Positions 8,839 to 18,469 are shown, counted from the first letter of the stretch. The stretch is DNA of 64,000 bases from Hyphomicrobiales bacterium (GCA_900466745.1 UBNE01000002.1:117608-181607); one strand, 5' to 3'. The notes: a model not told the origin generated them from the letters alone. Translations and numbers: made by a program.

Positions 8839-9758
8839 GGCAGCACCCGCGCGAAACAGTCGATCAGCGCCGCGTTCGCCCGCGCATTGACGGCGAGCTC
8901 CGCCTGCGAGGGCCGCAGCAGCGGCGGATGGTCGAAATAGGCGAGCGTCGCCCGGAAGGGATCGGAGAAGCGGGGTTCGGACCAGTCGCCGCAGACATCG
9001 ACGCCGAGGATGCGCCGCCCCGCCGCCAGACGCTCGATCGCCGCGAGGAGATGGGCGAGGCTGAGCTCCCCCTGGTCCCAGTTGGTGACGGCCTCGCCGC
9101 GGCCGAGCACGTCCTTGTCGATCGTCAGCCAGACGGCGTCGGTCGGGATCGCCGGCAGCAGATCGTCGAGGAAGCCGGCCCAGTCCTCCTCCGCCAGGTT
9201 GCGCCAGTGCAGATGGCTGCCCTCCTGGCGGAAGCTGCTGGCCCTGCCGTAGCGCCCCCAGACGCGCGACGGCGCGTGCCGCCAGGGGAAGAGCGCGATC
9301 CGCTCCGCCTCGACCGCCCTGAGATTGGCGAACTGCCATTCCGGCCGCACCAGGTCGCCGCTGCACGGCCCGATGGTGACGACCTTGCGGACCTGCGGCA
9401 GTTCCAGCGCCCGGTTGACCCAGGCGCCGCAATTCACCGTCGCCGGAAAGCGGACCCAGTCCGGATGGTTGTCGAAATGCACGACCGTCACCGGCTCGGC
9501 GACGCCGCGCAGCAGCAGCGCGGTGAGGTGATGGAAGTCGCCCGAGCCGTAGAAATGGACCGGCGGTCCCGCCCCCTCGTCCGGCCCCTCGGCCAATCGC
9601 CGCAGAAGGCGCGCGCTCGCATCGCGGCTCGCCACGATGCGCAGGCGCGCCGCGAGGTCCGCCGCATCGATGCGCGCCGCTTCGCCGGCATCGATGCGGC
9701 GCCGCAGCGGCTCCTGGCCGGCGACGCTCCCGTCGAGATCGATCACCTTCAGGCGCAA
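8835..9758 (-). CDS. Arginase/agmatinase superfamily protein
   Basis: Arginase-fold landmarks are present: FYGSGDFHHLT, then VVHFDNHPDWVRFP (metal Asp and His), a middle LTIDKDVLGRGEA (metal Asp pair) and GVDVCGDWSEP near the C-terminus. The motifs deviate from classical ureohydrolases (HxDxHxD is present as HFDNHPD), so this may act on an unusual guanidine or amide. I favour a TTG start at 9758, since GGAG lies 8 bases upstream, giving 307 residues; the frame extends to an ATG at 9842, but that would overlap the aminotransferase. In context it could remove urea or ammonia from the intermediate made by the aminotransferase. Confidence 0.72.
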   Translation of the reverse strand: MRLKVIDLDGSVAGQEPLRRRIDAGEAARIDAADLAARLRIVASRDASARLLRRLAEGPDEGAGPPVHFYGSGDFHHLTALLLRGVAEPVTVVHFDNHPDWVRFPATVNCGAWVNRALELPQVRKVVTIGPCSGDLVRPEWQFANLRAVEAERIALFPWRHAPSRVWGRYGRASSFRQEGSHLHWRNLAEEDWAGFLDDLLPAIPTDAVWLTIDKDVLGRGEAVTNWDQGELSLAHLLAAIERLAAGRRILGVDVCGDWSEPRFSDPFRATLAYFDHPPLLRPSQAELAVNARANAALIDCFARVLP

Positions 9759-9777
9759 ATGCCCGTCTCCAACCGGC

Positions 9778-11223
9778 TCAGGCGCTGGCGACGCGGGCGA
9801 AGAGCTGGTCGAGCAGCGCGATCGCCAGATCGATCTCGGCATGGCTCATGGTCAGCGCCGGCGCCAGCGTGATGACGTTCTTGTAGTAGCCGCCGATGTC
9901 GAGCACGAGCCCGTAGCGCCTGCCGGCCACTTCGAGATCCGCCTTCATACCCTCGTCGCACATCAGGTCGACCAGCCGCTTCGATGGCGTATAGCTGTCA
10001 TGCGGCTCGCAGATCTCGATGCGCAGCGCCATGCCGAGCCCGTCGACCTCGCCGACGATCTTGTGGCGGCGCTTCAGCTCCTGCAGCCCTTCGAGGAAAT
10101 GCGCGCCCTTGGCCATGACCATGGATTCGTAATCCTCCTCCGCCATCATCTTCATCGCCTCCAGCGCGACGGCGGTGCCGAGCGGGTTGGCGTTGAAGGT
10201 CGAATGCGTGGAGCCCGGCGGGAAGACGGTGGGGTTGATCAGCGCCTCCTTGGCCCAGATGCCGGAGAGCGGGTTGAGCCCGTTGGTCACCGCCTTGCCG
10301 AAGACGATCACGTCCGGCTGCACGCCGAAATGCTCGATCGACCAGAGCTTGCCGGTCCGGTAGAAGCCCATCTGGATCTCGTCGACGACGAGCAGGATGC
10401 CGTGCTCGTCGAGCACCTTCTTCAGCCCGGTGAAGAAGTTCGGCGGCGGGATGACGTAGCCGCCCGTGCCCTGCAAGGGCTCGACATAGAAGGCGGCGTA
10501 TTCCGCCTCGCCGACCTTCGGGTCCCAGACGCCGTTGTATTCGCTCTCGAACAGGCGGGCGAACTGCGCGACGCAGTGCTCGCCATACTCCTCCTTGCTC
10601 ATGCCCTTGGGACCCCGGAAATGATAGGGGAAGGGGATGAAATGGGCGCGCTCGCCGAAATGGCCGAAGCGGCGGCGATAACGGTAGGAGGAGGTGATCG
10701 CCGAGGCGCCGAGCGTGCGGCCGTGATAGCCGCCCTCGAAGGCGAACATCAGGCTCTTGCCGCCCTTGGCGTTGCGCACGAGCTTGAGCGAATCCTCGAC
10801 CGCCTGGGCGCCGCCGACATTGAAGTGGACCCGGCCCTTGGCGCCGAACTTGCGCTCGGCATCCTTGGCGATCATCGCCGCGAGTTCGATCTTCTCGCGG
10901 TGGAGATACTGGCTGGCGACCTGCGGCAGCGTATCGATCTGGCGCTTCAGCGCGGTGTTGAGGCGCGGATTGGCGTAGCCGAAATTGACCGCCGAATACC
11001 ACATCTGCAGGTCGAGGAAGCGGTTGCCGGCCGCGTCGAGCATGAAGGAGCCCTCGCAGCCCGAGAAGATCTTCGGGAACTGCGTGTAGTGCACCGTGTC
11101 GCCATGCGAGCAGTACTCGGCTTCCAGCGCGAGCAGGCGGGCCTCCTCGGCGGCGAGCCCGGCCGCGTTCGCCGCGGCGGAAGCGGCCGGGTCGCGGTCG
11201 AGCTGGGGGAATCCGTCATCCAT
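9778..11223 (-). CDS. Class III PLP-dependent aminotransferase
   Basis: This 481-residue protein has the fold-type I aminotransferase series: SVNFGYANPRL, GGAQAVEDSLKLVRNA (cofactor phosphate site), FEGGYHGRTLGA, LLVVDEIQMGFYRTG (Asp that bonds the pyridine nitrogen) and IVFGKAVTNGLNPLSG, where the Lys forms the Schiff base. It belongs with ornithine, acetylornithine and 4-aminobutyrate aminotransferases, so it moves an omega- or alpha-amino group, but the exact substrate is unclear. It overlaps the HAD phosphatase gene by 8 bases and is followed after 19 bases by the arginase-like gene. A phosphatase-aminotransferase-ureohydrolase order suggests stepwise building of an amino or guanidino compound. 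Confidence 0.88.
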   Translation of the reverse strand: MDDGFPQLDRDPAASAAANAAGLAAEEARLLALEAEYCSHGDTVHYTQFPKIFSGCEGSFMLDAAGNRFLDLQMWYSAVNFGYANPRLNTALKRQIDTLPQVASQYLHREKIELAAMIAKDAERKFGAKGRVHFNVGGAQAVEDSLKLVRNAKGGKSLMFAFEGGYHGRTLGASAITSSYRYRRRFGHFGERAHFIPFPYHFRGPKGMSKEEYGEHCVAQFARLFESEYNGVWDPKVGEAEYAAFYVEPLQGTGGYVIPPPNFFTGLKKVLDEHGILLVVDEIQMGFYRTGKLWSIEHFGVQPDVIVFGKAVTNGLNPLSGIWAKEALINPTVFPPGSTHSTFNANPLGTAVALEAMKMMAEEDYESMVMAKGAHFLEGLQELKRRHKIVGEVDGLGMALRIEICEPHDSYTPSKRLVDLMCDEGMKADLEVAGRRYGLVLDIGGYYKNVITLAPALTMSHAEIDLAIALLDQLFARVASA

Positions 11224-11908
11224 CGATCATGTCCTTGGCGTGGTGGCCCGCGACGGCCGGCCTGGCGCCGGTCAGCATTTCGTCCAGGAGACGAGCCGCA
11301 TCCGCGAGCTGGGAAAAGGGGTGGTGTTCGATACCGTTCGCGCGGCAATGCCCGATCAGCCCGCTCTTGGCGAAGACCCGGTCGGCCCGCTCGGCCAGGC
11401 AGAAATCCGAGCGGCCGTCGCCGACGAGGATGGTCGCCAGCCGGCCGAAGCCGCGCGCCACGTCGCATTTGCAGGTGCCGCTGACGCAGCTTCCGTCCCG
11501 CGCCGCATGCGGAGAGGTCAGTCGCCAGCGGTCGCCCCCGACGGATTCGAGATGGTTGGCGATGACCGGCAGGCCGGCGAGCCCGGTCCGGCGGAGCACC
11601 GCGTGAATCGTGCGGTCGAGCCCGTCGGACACCACCGTCACCGGAATGCCATGGCGCTGGCAGACCCGCACGAAGAAGGCGAAGCCCCAGTCGATCTCGA
11701 AGCTGTCGACGAAGGTGTCGAGCACGTCGGGCGAGACCCGCAGCAGGTCGATCTGCCGCTGCATGCAATCGCGCGAACCGATGCGCCCCGCCACCCATTC
11801 GGCCTCGATCTCCTCCCAGCCCGGCGCGGCGAAGCGGCCGAGAATCCGGTCCGTCGTGTCTTCCAGGGAGATGGTGCCGTCGAAATCGACGATGGCCTGC
11901 CACTGCAT
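11216..11908 (-). CDS. HAD-IB phosphatase, MtnX/SerB-like
   Basis: This 230-residue protein has the four HAD motifs: DFDGTIS at residues 8-14 (nucleophile and acid Asp), TVVSDGLD (motif II Ser), a Lys-containing region around CKCDVA, and ILVGDGRSDFCLA (motif IV Asp pair). The layout and size match MtnX-like 2-hydroxy-3-keto-5-methylthiopentenyl-1-phosphate phosphatases and phosphoserine phosphatases; which phosphoester it cleaves is not visible. No other methionine-salvage gene is nearby, so a role in salvage is not supported by context. It is first in the seven-gene operon, with its promoter in the AT-rich stretch before pntA. Confidence 0.8.
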   Translation of the reverse strand: MQWQAIVDFDGTISLEDTTDRILGRFAAPGWEEIEAEWVAGRIGSRDCMQRQIDLLRVSPDVLDTFVDSFEIDWGFAFFVRVCQRHGIPVTVVSDGLDRTIHAVLRRTGLAGLPVIANHLESVGGDRWRLTSPHAARDGSCVSGTCKCDVARGFGRLATILVGDGRSDFCLAERADRVFAKSGLIGHCRANGIEHHPFSQLADAARLLDEMLTGARPAVAGHHAKDMIDG

Positions 11909-12376
11909 CCGTGCTGAAGCTCCGTTACGCGGCGCCCTTCAGCAAGTGCCATGCCACGCATTAAGATATTGTTTTCAGAAGAGATTCGAATGGAGGGACC
12001 GGCACCGATACTGCAAAATTAAGAGATTGCTACATTTTTTGTAGCTTCCCCGGCGTTGCCGGAGGACGCCTGCGCCGGGCAGCTCCGCGACCGCGCCCGA
12101 CCGGGCCCCGGGGACGACGGTTGCGATCGCCCCACACCCGGCCGAAAGAGCCCGCCCGGCCTGCAAAAGGGAATCGATATTTTCCCTCGTGGCATGTAGA
12201 GGCAATAGCGGTCATCGGCGGAAGCCGCGACGCGCAGGCTGGCTTGCGCGCCCGGTGTCGCGATCATCGGATTGAGCCTTCCGGCTGCGAGCCGGCGACC
12301 GTGGGAGCGGCGCCGGGGGCGGGAAGACGGGCAGGTGCGCGCCGCGACGGCGGATGCGGAGTGGATAGGGGGTACC
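11909..12376. other. Divergent promoter region between the HAD operon and pntA
   Basis: This 468-base gap is markedly AT-rich at 11960-12045 and should hold promoters for both directions. A perfect small inverted repeat lies at 12029-12045 (GCTACA, five T, TGTAGC) and a weaker one (GGGAA/TTCCC) near 12170. ORFs in this stretch look like chance frames. I found no clear riboswitch. Confidence 0.45.
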
Positions 12377-13951
12377 GTGAGGATCGGATCACCGAAGGAA
12401 GTGCTGGCGGGCGAGGCGCGGGTGGCGATGACGCCCGACAGCGCCGTGCAGCTTCAGAAACTGGGCTATGACTGCCTGATCGAGACCGGCGCGGGCATCG
12501 CGGCCGGCTTCAGCGACGACGCCTATCGCGCCGCCGGCGTCACAGTGGTCGAGACCGCCGCCGCGCTCTGGGACGAGGCTGACGTCGTCGCCAAGGTGCG
12601 CCCGCCCGAGACGGCGGAAGCCGAGCGGCTGAAAGCCGGCAAGACGCTGATCTCCTTCTTCTATCCGGCGCAGAACAAGGAACTCCTGGAGCTCTGCAGG
12701 GACAAGGGCGCCAATGTCATCGCCATGGACATGGTGCCGCGCATCTCGCGCGCCCAGAAGATGGACGCCCTCTCCTCGATGGCGAACATCGCCGGCTACC
12801 GCGCGGTGATCGAGGCCGGCAACAATTTCGGCCGCTTCTTCACCGGCCAGATCACGGCGGCGGGCAAGGTGCCGCCGGCCAAGGTGCTGGTGGTGGGCGC
12901 CGGCGTCGCCGGCCTCGCCGCGATCGGCACGGCGACCGCGCTCGGCGCCGTCACCTACGCCTTCGACGTGCGCCCGGAAGTCTCCGAGCAGATCGAATCG
13001 ATGGGCGCCCAGTTCGTCTTCCTCGACTTCAAGGGCCAGCAGCAGGACGGCGCCACCACCGGCGGCTATGCCGCCCCGTCGAGCCCCGAATTCCGCGAGG
13101 CGCAGCTCAAGAAGTTCCGCGAGCTCGCCCCGGAGATGGACATCGTCATCACCACGGCGCTGATCCCGGGCCGCGACGCCCCGGTGCTGTGGACGAAGGA
13201 CATGGTCGAGGCGATGAAGCCGGGCTCGGTCATCGTCGACCTCGCCGCCGAGCGCGGCGGCAATTGCGAATTGACCAAGGCCGACCAGAAGATCGTCACC
13301 CCCAACGGCGTCACCATCGTCGGCTACACCGACTTCCCGAGCCGGATGGCGTCCCAGTCCTCGACGCTCTACGCCACCAATATCCGCCACATGATGACGG
13401 ATCTGACGCCGGGCAAGGACGGCAAGCTCGTCCACAACATGGAGGACGACGTCATCCGCGGGGCGACGGTGACCTATGAGGGCGCCGTCACCTTCCCGCC
13501 GCCGCCGCCGAAGGTCGCCGCGATCGCGGCGCAGAAGCCGAAGGAGAAGGCGAAAGAGCTGACGCCGGAGGAGAAGCGGGCGCAGGAGGCCGCCGCCTTC
13601 CGCGAGCAGACCCGCTCGCAGCTCACCCTGCTCACCGTCGGCACGGTGGTGATGCTGATCGTCGGTGCCTATGCGCCGGCGAGCTTCATGAGCCACTTCA
13701 TCGTCTTCGCGCTCGCCTGCTTCGTCGGCTTCCAGGTGATCTGGAACGTGTCGCACGCGCTGCACACGCCGCTGATGGCCGTCACCAACGCGATCTCCGG
13801 CATCATCGTGCTGGGCGCGCTGCTGCAGATCGGCTCTTCCGGCTGGCTCGTCACCATCCTGGCGATGATCTCGGTGCTGATCGCATCGATCAACATCGTT
13901 GGCGGCTTCCTGGTCACGCGCCGGATGCTCGCCATGTTCCAGAAGTCCTGA
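12377..13951 (+). CDS. pntA: NAD(P) transhydrogenase alpha subunit, full-length (alpha 1 plus alpha 2 fused)
   Basis: The protein has 524 residues from the GTG at 12377, preceded by AGGGGG; the frame extends upstream but the family starts MRIGVPKE, matched here by VRIGSPKEV. The N-terminal AlaDH/PNT domain includes [16 protein letters not shown] (NAD-binding GxGxxG) and later the [14 protein letters not shown] segment. After a Lys/Glu/Pro linker, four membrane helices (residues about 410-520) form the domain II part, ending [14 protein letters not shown]. Many alphaproteobacteria split this gene into pntAA and pntAB; here the E. coli-like fused form is seen. With PntB it couples proton flow to NADPH formation at the inner membrane. 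Confidence 0.95.
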   Translation: MRIGSPKEVLAGEARVAMTPDSAVQLQKLGYDCLIETGAGIAAGFSDDAYRAAGVTVVETAAALWDEADVVAKVRPPETAEAERLKAGKTLISFFYPAQNKELLELCRDKGANVIAMDMVPRISRAQKMDALSSMANIAGYRAVIEAGNNFGRFFTGQITAAGKVPPAKVLVVGAGVAGLAAIGTATALGAVTYAFDVRPEVSEQIESMGAQFVFLDFKGQQQDGATTGGYAAPSSPEFREAQLKKFRELAPEMDIVITTALIPGRDAPVLWTKDMVEAMKPGSVIVDLAAERGGNCELTKADQKIVTPNGVTIVGYTDFPSRMASQSSTLYATNIRHMMTDLTPGKDGKLVHNMEDDVIRGATVTYEGAVTFPPPPPKVAAIAAQKPKEKAKELTPEEKRAQEAAAFREQTRSQLTLLTVGTVVMLIVGAYAPASFMSHFIVFALACFVGFQVIWNVSHALHTPLMAVTNAISGIIVLGALLQIGSSGWLVTILAMISVLIASINIVGGFLVTRRMLAMFQKS

Positions 13952-13964
13952 GGGGGGCTCGGAC

Positions 13965-15398
13965 GTGAGCATCGGTATCGTTTCCGCGGCCTATATCTCC
14001 GCCGCCATCCTGTTCATTTTGTCCCTCGGCGGCCTGTCGAACCAGGAGAGCGCCAAGCGCGCGGTCTGGTACGGCATCGTCGGCATGGCGCTCGCCATGC
14101 TGGCGACGGTCTTCGGCCCGGGCAGCGGCAAGCTCTGGCTCGTCATCGTCATGTTCGCCATCGCGGCCGCCATCGGCTGGCAGGTGGCGATGAAGGTGCA
14201 GATGACCGAGATGCCGCAGCTCGTCGCGGCGCTGCACTCCTTCGTCGGCCTCGCGGCGGTCTTCATCGGCTACAACGCGCATCTTGAGCTGGGAGCGGTC
14301 CAGGCGCTCGATCCGGCGGCGCGCGAGGCGCTGACCGGCTTCGCCGCCGTGCTCGCCCACAAGACCGGGGTCGAGATCTCGATCCTCAAGGTCGAGGTCT
14401 TCCTCGGCGTCTTCATCGGCGCGGTCACCTTCACCGGCTCGGTCATCGCCTTCGGCAAGCTCGCCGGCAAGGTCGACGGCAAGGCGAAGAAGCTGACCGG
14501 CGGCCATCTTCTCAATGCGGGCGCGGCCATCCTCTCGCTGCTGCTGCTGATCCTCTATGTGAAGGGCGCCGGCATCTGGGCGCTCCTGCTGATGACGCTG
14601 CTCGCCTTCTTCATCGGCTACCACCTGATCATGGGCATCGGCGGCGCCGACATGCCGGTCGTGGTCTCGATGCTGAACAGCTATTCGGGCTGGGCGGCCG
14701 CCGCCATCGGCTTCACGCTCGGCAACGACCTGCTGATCGTCGTCGGCGCGCTGGTCGGCTCCTCGGGCGCGATCCTGTCCTACATCATGTGCAAGGCGAT
14801 GAACCGCTCCTTCGTCTCGGTCATCCTCGGCGGCTTCGGCAACACCACCGGCCCGGCCCAGGCGATCGAGGGCGAGCAGATCGCCATCGACGTCGACGGC
14901 GTCGCCGCCGCGCTGAACGAGGCCGACAGCATCATCATCGTGCCCGGCTACGGCATGGCGGTGGCGCAGGCCCAGCAATCGGTCTCGGAGCTGACCCGCA
15001 AGCTGCGCGCCGCCGGCAAGGAGGTGCGCTTCGCCATCCACCCGGTCGCCGGCCGCCTGCCGGGCCACATGAACGTGCTGCTCGCCGAGGCGAAGGTGCC
15101 CTACGACATCGTGCTGGAGATGGACGAGATCAACGACGACTTCCCGAATACGGACGTCGTGATCGTCATCGGCTCGAACGACATCGTCAATCCGGCGGCG
15201 CAGGAGGACCCCAACTCCCCGATCGCCGGCATGCCGGTGCTCGAGGTCTGGAAGGCCAAGCAGGTCTTCGTCTCCAAGCGCGGCCAGGGCACGGGCTATT
15301 CCGGCATCGAGAACCCGCTCTTCTACAAGGAGAACACGCGGATGTTCTACGGCGACGCCAAGGCCTCGGTCGACAAGCTGCTGCCCCTGATCGGCTGA
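13965..15398 (+). CDS. pntB: NAD(P) transhydrogenase beta subunit
   Basis: The protein has 477 residues from the GTG at 13965, 13 bases after pntA, with GGGGGG before it. Eight to nine membrane helices fill the first 300 residues (domain II), including [21 protein letters not shown] and [30 protein letters not shown]. Domain III, the NADP(H) site, has the family segments [36 protein letters not shown] and [14 protein letters not shown]. It ends with KLLPLIG. Together with PntA it forms the proton-translocating transhydrogenase that supplies NADPH. Confidence 0.96.
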   Translation: MSIGIVSAAYISAAILFILSLGGLSNQESAKRAVWYGIVGMALAMLATVFGPGSGKLWLVIVMFAIAAAIGWQVAMKVQMTEMPQLVAALHSFVGLAAVFIGYNAHLELGAVQALDPAAREALTGFAAVLAHKTGVEISILKVEVFLGVFIGAVTFTGSVIAFGKLAGKVDGKAKKLTGGHLLNAGAAILSLLLLILYVKGAGIWALLLMTLLAFFIGYHLIMGIGGADMPVVVSMLNSYSGWAAAAIGFTLGNDLLIVVGALVGSSGAILSYIMCKAMNRSFVSVILGGFGNTTGPAQAIEGEQIAIDVDGVAAALNEADSIIIVPGYGMAVAQAQQSVSELTRKLRAAGKEVRFAIHPVAGRLPGHMNVLLAEAKVPYDIVLEMDEINDDFPNTDVVIVIGSNDIVNPAAQEDPNSPIAGMPVLEVWKAKQVFVSKRGQGTGYSGIENPLFYKENTRMFYGDAKASVDKLLPLIG

Positions 15399-15417
15399 GC
15401 GCGGCCGCGAACGAAAC

Positions 15418-15447
15418 GTCGCGCGGACCGGCTCCGGCCCGCGCGAC
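15418..15447. terminator. Stem-loop after pntB
   Basis: A GC-rich inverted repeat (arms GTCGCGCGGACCGG and CCGGCCCGCGCGAC, one mismatch) lies 20 bases after the pntB stop, facing the convergent LLM gene. No T run follows, so it may be a bidirectional barrier rather than a classic intrinsic terminator. Confidence 0.4.
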
Positions 15448-15470
15448 GCTGTGAAAGGACGATGGAAGCG

Positions 15471-16550
15471 TCAGGCGACGGCTTGGCGCTTCTCTTCGTC
15501 GAGGGCGACGCCGGAAGCGGCCTCCGCCGCGGCGTCCCGCGCCCGCCAGCCGAGCCGCGGCGCGATCAGCCCGGCGAAATCCCCGAGGATCTGCCGGTAG
15601 TCCGCGGCGCTGAAATTATAGGGCAGCTCCAGCCGCAGCGTGTCCACCAGACGCAGCACCGGGTCGGCCTGCAGGCGCGCGACGATCTCCTCCGCCGTGC
15701 CCACGATATCCGGCGCGAACAGGGTCCGCCGCTCGCCCTGCGGCGCGAGGGTGCGCGCATGCCGGCTCGCGGCATAGTCGCGGTAGCGCTGCCGCGTCGC
15801 CGCATCGGCTCCGTCGAGGGGCACGATCACCCGGCCGACGGCGATACGCGGCTCGCCCGGCCCGCGCCACTGCGCGCGGAAGCTCTCGACATGGCGCTGC
15901 TGCGTCCTGAGGAAATCCTCCGTCTCCTCGGCGGTGTTGATGTTGCCGACGAGCAGGTGGAAGCCGTTCTCCGCCGCCCAGCGCACCGAGCGCAGCGAGC
16001 CGCCGCCATACCACAGCCGCTGGCGCAGGCCGGGCGCATGCGGGCGCGGGCGGGGCCGGTGCTCGCCGGCGGCGGAGGAGATGCGCGTTTCCGGCTCCCC
16101 GACCCAGTTGCCGTCGATATTCGCCGCCAGCCGGGCGAGGCGGGCATGCGAGAAGTCGATCGCGGCCGGGTCGCCGTCGAAGAAGCGCTCGCCCAGGAGC
16201 TTGCCGAAGGGCGGCGGCCCGGCGCTCAAGCCGATGTTCAGCCGCCCGCCGGAGAGCACGTCGACCAGCGAGAGGTCCTCGGCCAGCCGGAACGGGTTCT
16301 CGTAGCCCATCTGGATGACGGCGCTGCCGAGCCCGATGCGGCGCGTGCGCTGGGTCGCGGCGGCGAGGAAGGTCGCCGCCGAGGAGACGCCCGGCTCGAG
16401 ATGGCGCTGGCGCACCCAGGCGCCGTCGAAGCCGAGTTCCTCGCCATAAGCGAACAGCGCGAGCGTCTCCTCCAGGCCGGTGCGCGGATCGGCGTCGTCG
16501 TAATTGCCCGGCGTCAGGAAGGCGATGTTGCGGATCGAAAGCTGGCTCAT
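15471..16550 (-). CDS. LLM-class flavin-dependent oxidoreductase (last gene of organosulfur operon)
   Basis: This 359-residue protein starts at ATG 16550, just 5 bases after the stop of the binding-protein gene. The bacterial luciferase-like fold is seen in the N-terminal strand NIAFLTPGNYDDADP, then GAWVRQRHLEPGVSSAATFLAAATQRTRRIGLGSAVIQM and LVDVLSGGRLNIGLSAGPP, and later LWYGGGSLRSVRWAAENGFHLLVGNINTAEETEDFL. Such enzymes use FMNH2 and oxygen to open C-S, C-N or related bonds, or use F420. Its place with importer genes suggests it attacks the imported compound. Reduced FMN would have to come from a flavin reductase; the only candidate here is frameshifted. Confidence 0.85.
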   Translation of the reverse strand: MSQLSIRNIAFLTPGNYDDADPRTGLEETLALFAYGEELGFDGAWVRQRHLEPGVSSAATFLAAATQRTRRIGLGSAVIQMGYENPFRLAEDLSLVDVLSGGRLNIGLSAGPPPFGKLLGERFFDGDPAAIDFSHARLARLAANIDGNWVGEPETRISSAAGEHRPRPRPHAPGLRQRLWYGGGSLRSVRWAAENGFHLLVGNINTAEETEDFLRTQQRHVESFRAQWRGPGEPRIAVGRVIVPLDGADAATRQRYRDYAASRHARTLAPQGERRTLFAPDIVGTAEEIVARLQADPVLRLVDTLRLELPYNFSAADYRQILGDFAGLIAPRLGWRARDAAAEAASGVALDEEKRQAVA

Positions 16551-16555
16551 GGCGG

Positions 16556-17491
16556 TCAGAACTTCGGCAGGCCGGGCGGATTGGTCTCGGAGCGCGGCAG
16601 CGCCTCCTCCTCCAGCGCCCAGCGGGCGAGCGCCTGCCGGTACTTGCCGTTGTCGATCAGGTCGTTGAGCGCCAGCGTCAGCGCGTCGACCAGGCCGCTG
16701 CCCTTGCGGGTGGCGATGGCCACGTCGGATTTGAGCGGCCAGCCGGCGCTGAGCGTCCCGATCCGCTTGATGTCCTTGTCGCGGGCGGCGACGAAGACGA
16801 GCTGGGCATGCGGCTGGACGATCACGTCGGAACGGCCCGAGCGCAGCGAGACCAGGCGCGCCGCCTCGTCGTCGAAGAGCTGCAGCTCGATCGGCTTCAG
16901 CCCCGCCGCGACGTTCTGCTTGCTCCATTCGACCAGGATGCGCTCCTGGTTGGTGCCGCCGCCGACCGCGATGGTGAGCCCGGCCGCGTCCTTCGGTTCC
17001 CGGATCGCGGCGATCCTGCTGTCCGCCTTGACGAAGAAGCCGTGCAGCCCCTGGCGGTAGGTCGAGAAGTCGAACTTCTCCTTGCGCTGCTCGGTGACGC
17101 CGACATTGGAGATGACGGCGTCGTATTTGCCGGAGCTGAGGCCGAGCGGCCAGTCCGCCCAGGCCACCGGCACCAGCTTGAGCGTGAGCCCGAGGCTGTC
17201 GGCCACGAGCTGGGCGAGATCGGGGTCGGCCCCGATCACCGTCCTGGCGTCGGTGGCATAGGTCGCCAGCGGCGGCCCGCCGGGGCTGATGCCGACGATG
17301 AAGGCGCCAGGCTCGGCGAAGCGGTAATCCTTCGGGATGCGCGCGATCGCGGCGGCATCCTTCTCCGCCCGGATGCGGCCGGGCTGTTCCGGCCCGAGGT
17401 CGAAAGGCGCCTCCTGCGCCAGGCCGGGGCCGAGCCCGGCCCCGGCGATGGTGCCGGCGAGGAGCGACAGCAGGCTGCGTCGCGAGATCAT
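16556..17491 (-). CDS. Amino-acid-type ABC transporter substrate-binding protein (paralogue 2)
   Basis: This 311-residue periplasmic protein has a Tat/Sec-like signal (MISRRSLLSLLAGTIAGAGLG) and an SBP_bac_3 domain: GADPDLAQLVADSLGLTLKLVPV, then WADWPLGLSSGKYDAVISNVGVTEQR, a KFDFSTY segment, and GLTIAVGGGTNQERIL at the second lobe. It ends in NPPGLPKF, as does the neighbour (NPPGLPKA). It looks like a close paralogue of the 310-residue protein just upstream, and two binding proteins sharing one permease suggest two related ligands. The family binds polar amino acids or cystine-like compounds. Secreted after processing. Confidence 0.87.
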   Translation of the reverse strand: MISRRSLLSLLAGTIAGAGLGPGLAQEAPFDLGPEQPGRIRAEKDAAAIARIPKDYRFAEPGAFIVGISPGGPPLATYATDARTVIGADPDLAQLVADSLGLTLKLVPVAWADWPLGLSSGKYDAVISNVGVTEQRKEKFDFSTYRQGLHGFFVKADSRIAAIREPKDAAGLTIAVGGGTNQERILVEWSKQNVAAGLKPIELQLFDDEAARLVSLRSGRSDVIVQPHAQLVFVAARDKDIKRIGTLSAGWPLKSDVAIATRKGSGLVDALTLALNDLIDNGKYRQALARWALEEEALPRSETNPPGLPKF

Positions 17492-17536
17492 GGTAAGCTC
17501 CAGTCCTGAGGAAACGATGGGTGCGCCGGCCGGGCC

Positions 17537-18469
17537 TCAGGCCTTGGGCAGGCCGGGCGGGTTGGTGCGCGATTCCGGGATCGCCTCGGCGGTGAGGTTC
17601 CAGCGCGCGAGCACCTTGGCGTAGTTGCCGTTGCGGATCTGGGTGTTGATCGCATGGGTGATCGCGTCGGCCAGGCCCGCGCCCTTGCGGGTCGTCACCG
17701 CGATCTCGGCCAGCACCGGCCAGCCGCCGCTGAAATTGCCGGCGAGCCGGGTCTTGCCCTCCTGCGCCGCCTTGAAGCTCAGCAGGGCGTTGGGGCCGAG
17801 ATAGGCGTCGGCGCGGCCGGATTCGAGCGCCAGATAGAGCACCACGTCGTCGTCGTAATACTGGATCTCGACCGGCTTCAGCCCGGCCTTGACGTTGGCC
17901 TCGTTCCAGCGGAGCAGGATCTGCTCCTGGTTGGTGCCGGAGGAGACGATGACCTTGAGCCCGGCCACGTCGCGCGGGTCGCGGATGGTGATCTCGTTGT
18001 CCTTCCTGACATAGAAGCCGAGCAGGTCCTTGCGATAGGTCGAGAAGTCGAACTTCTCCTTGCGCTGCTCGGTGACGGTGACGTTGGAGATCACCGCGTC
18101 GAACTTGCCGGAGACGACGCCGAGCGGCCAGTCGGCCCAGGCGGTCGGCACGATCTCGAGCTTGCGGCCGAGCGCGTCGGCGACGAGCTGGCCGATCTCG
18201 GCTTCCGCGCCGATCACGGTCTTGGTGTCGCTGGCATAGCCGCTGAAGGGAAAGCGCCCGGTGTTGTTGGCGACGGTGAAGACGCCGTCCCTGGCGAATT
18301 TGGCGTCCTTGGCGATGAGCCGGATCGCCTCCTCGTCGCGCTCGGCCCGGGGCCGGCCGGGCTGCTCCGGCGAGAGGTCGACGCCCTGCTGGGCGAAGGC
18401 GCCGGCGGGGATCAGCGCCGAGGCGGCGCCGCCGGCGAGAAGAGCGAGCGAACTGCGTCTGGTCAGCAT
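17537..18469 (-). CDS. Amino-acid-type ABC transporter substrate-binding protein (paralogue 1)
   Basis: This 310-residue protein has a twin-arginine-like signal ([21 protein letters not shown]). The body matches the neighbour at 16556 motif by motif: [66 protein letters not shown] and [16 protein letters not shown]. The end is NPPGLPKA. Differences cluster in the second lobe, where ligand specificity usually lies ([22 protein letters not shown] against LFDDEAARLVSLRSGRSDVIVQ). It lies 26 bases after the permease-ATPase fusion gene. Likely ligands are amino-acid-like organosulfur compounds, by context. Confidence 0.88.
   Translation of the reverse strand: MLTRRSSLALLAGGAASALIPAGAFAQQGVDLSPEQPGRPRAERDEEAIRLIAKDAKFARDGVFTVANNTGRFPFSGYASDTKTVIGAEAEIGQLVADALGRKLEIVPTAWADWPLGVVSGKFDAVISNVTVTEQRKEKFDFSTYRKDLLGFYVRKDNEITIRDPRDVAGLKVIVSSGTNQEQILLRWNEANVKAGLKPVEIQYYDDDVVLYLALESGRADAYLGPNALLSFKAAQEGKTRLAGNFSGGWPVLAEIAVTTRKGAGLADAITHAINTQIRNGNYAKVLARWNLTAEAIPESRTNPPGLPKA

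Noticed and set aside
11975..12267. Small minus-strand ORFs in the pntA upstream gap
   Set aside because: No family resemblance, overlapping frames that disagree, and the region has promoter-like AT content.
12389..13972. 527-residue minus-strand ORF opposite pntA
   Set aside because: Antisense shadow: His/Asp/Arg-rich chain with no domain, overlapping a clear transhydrogenase gene.
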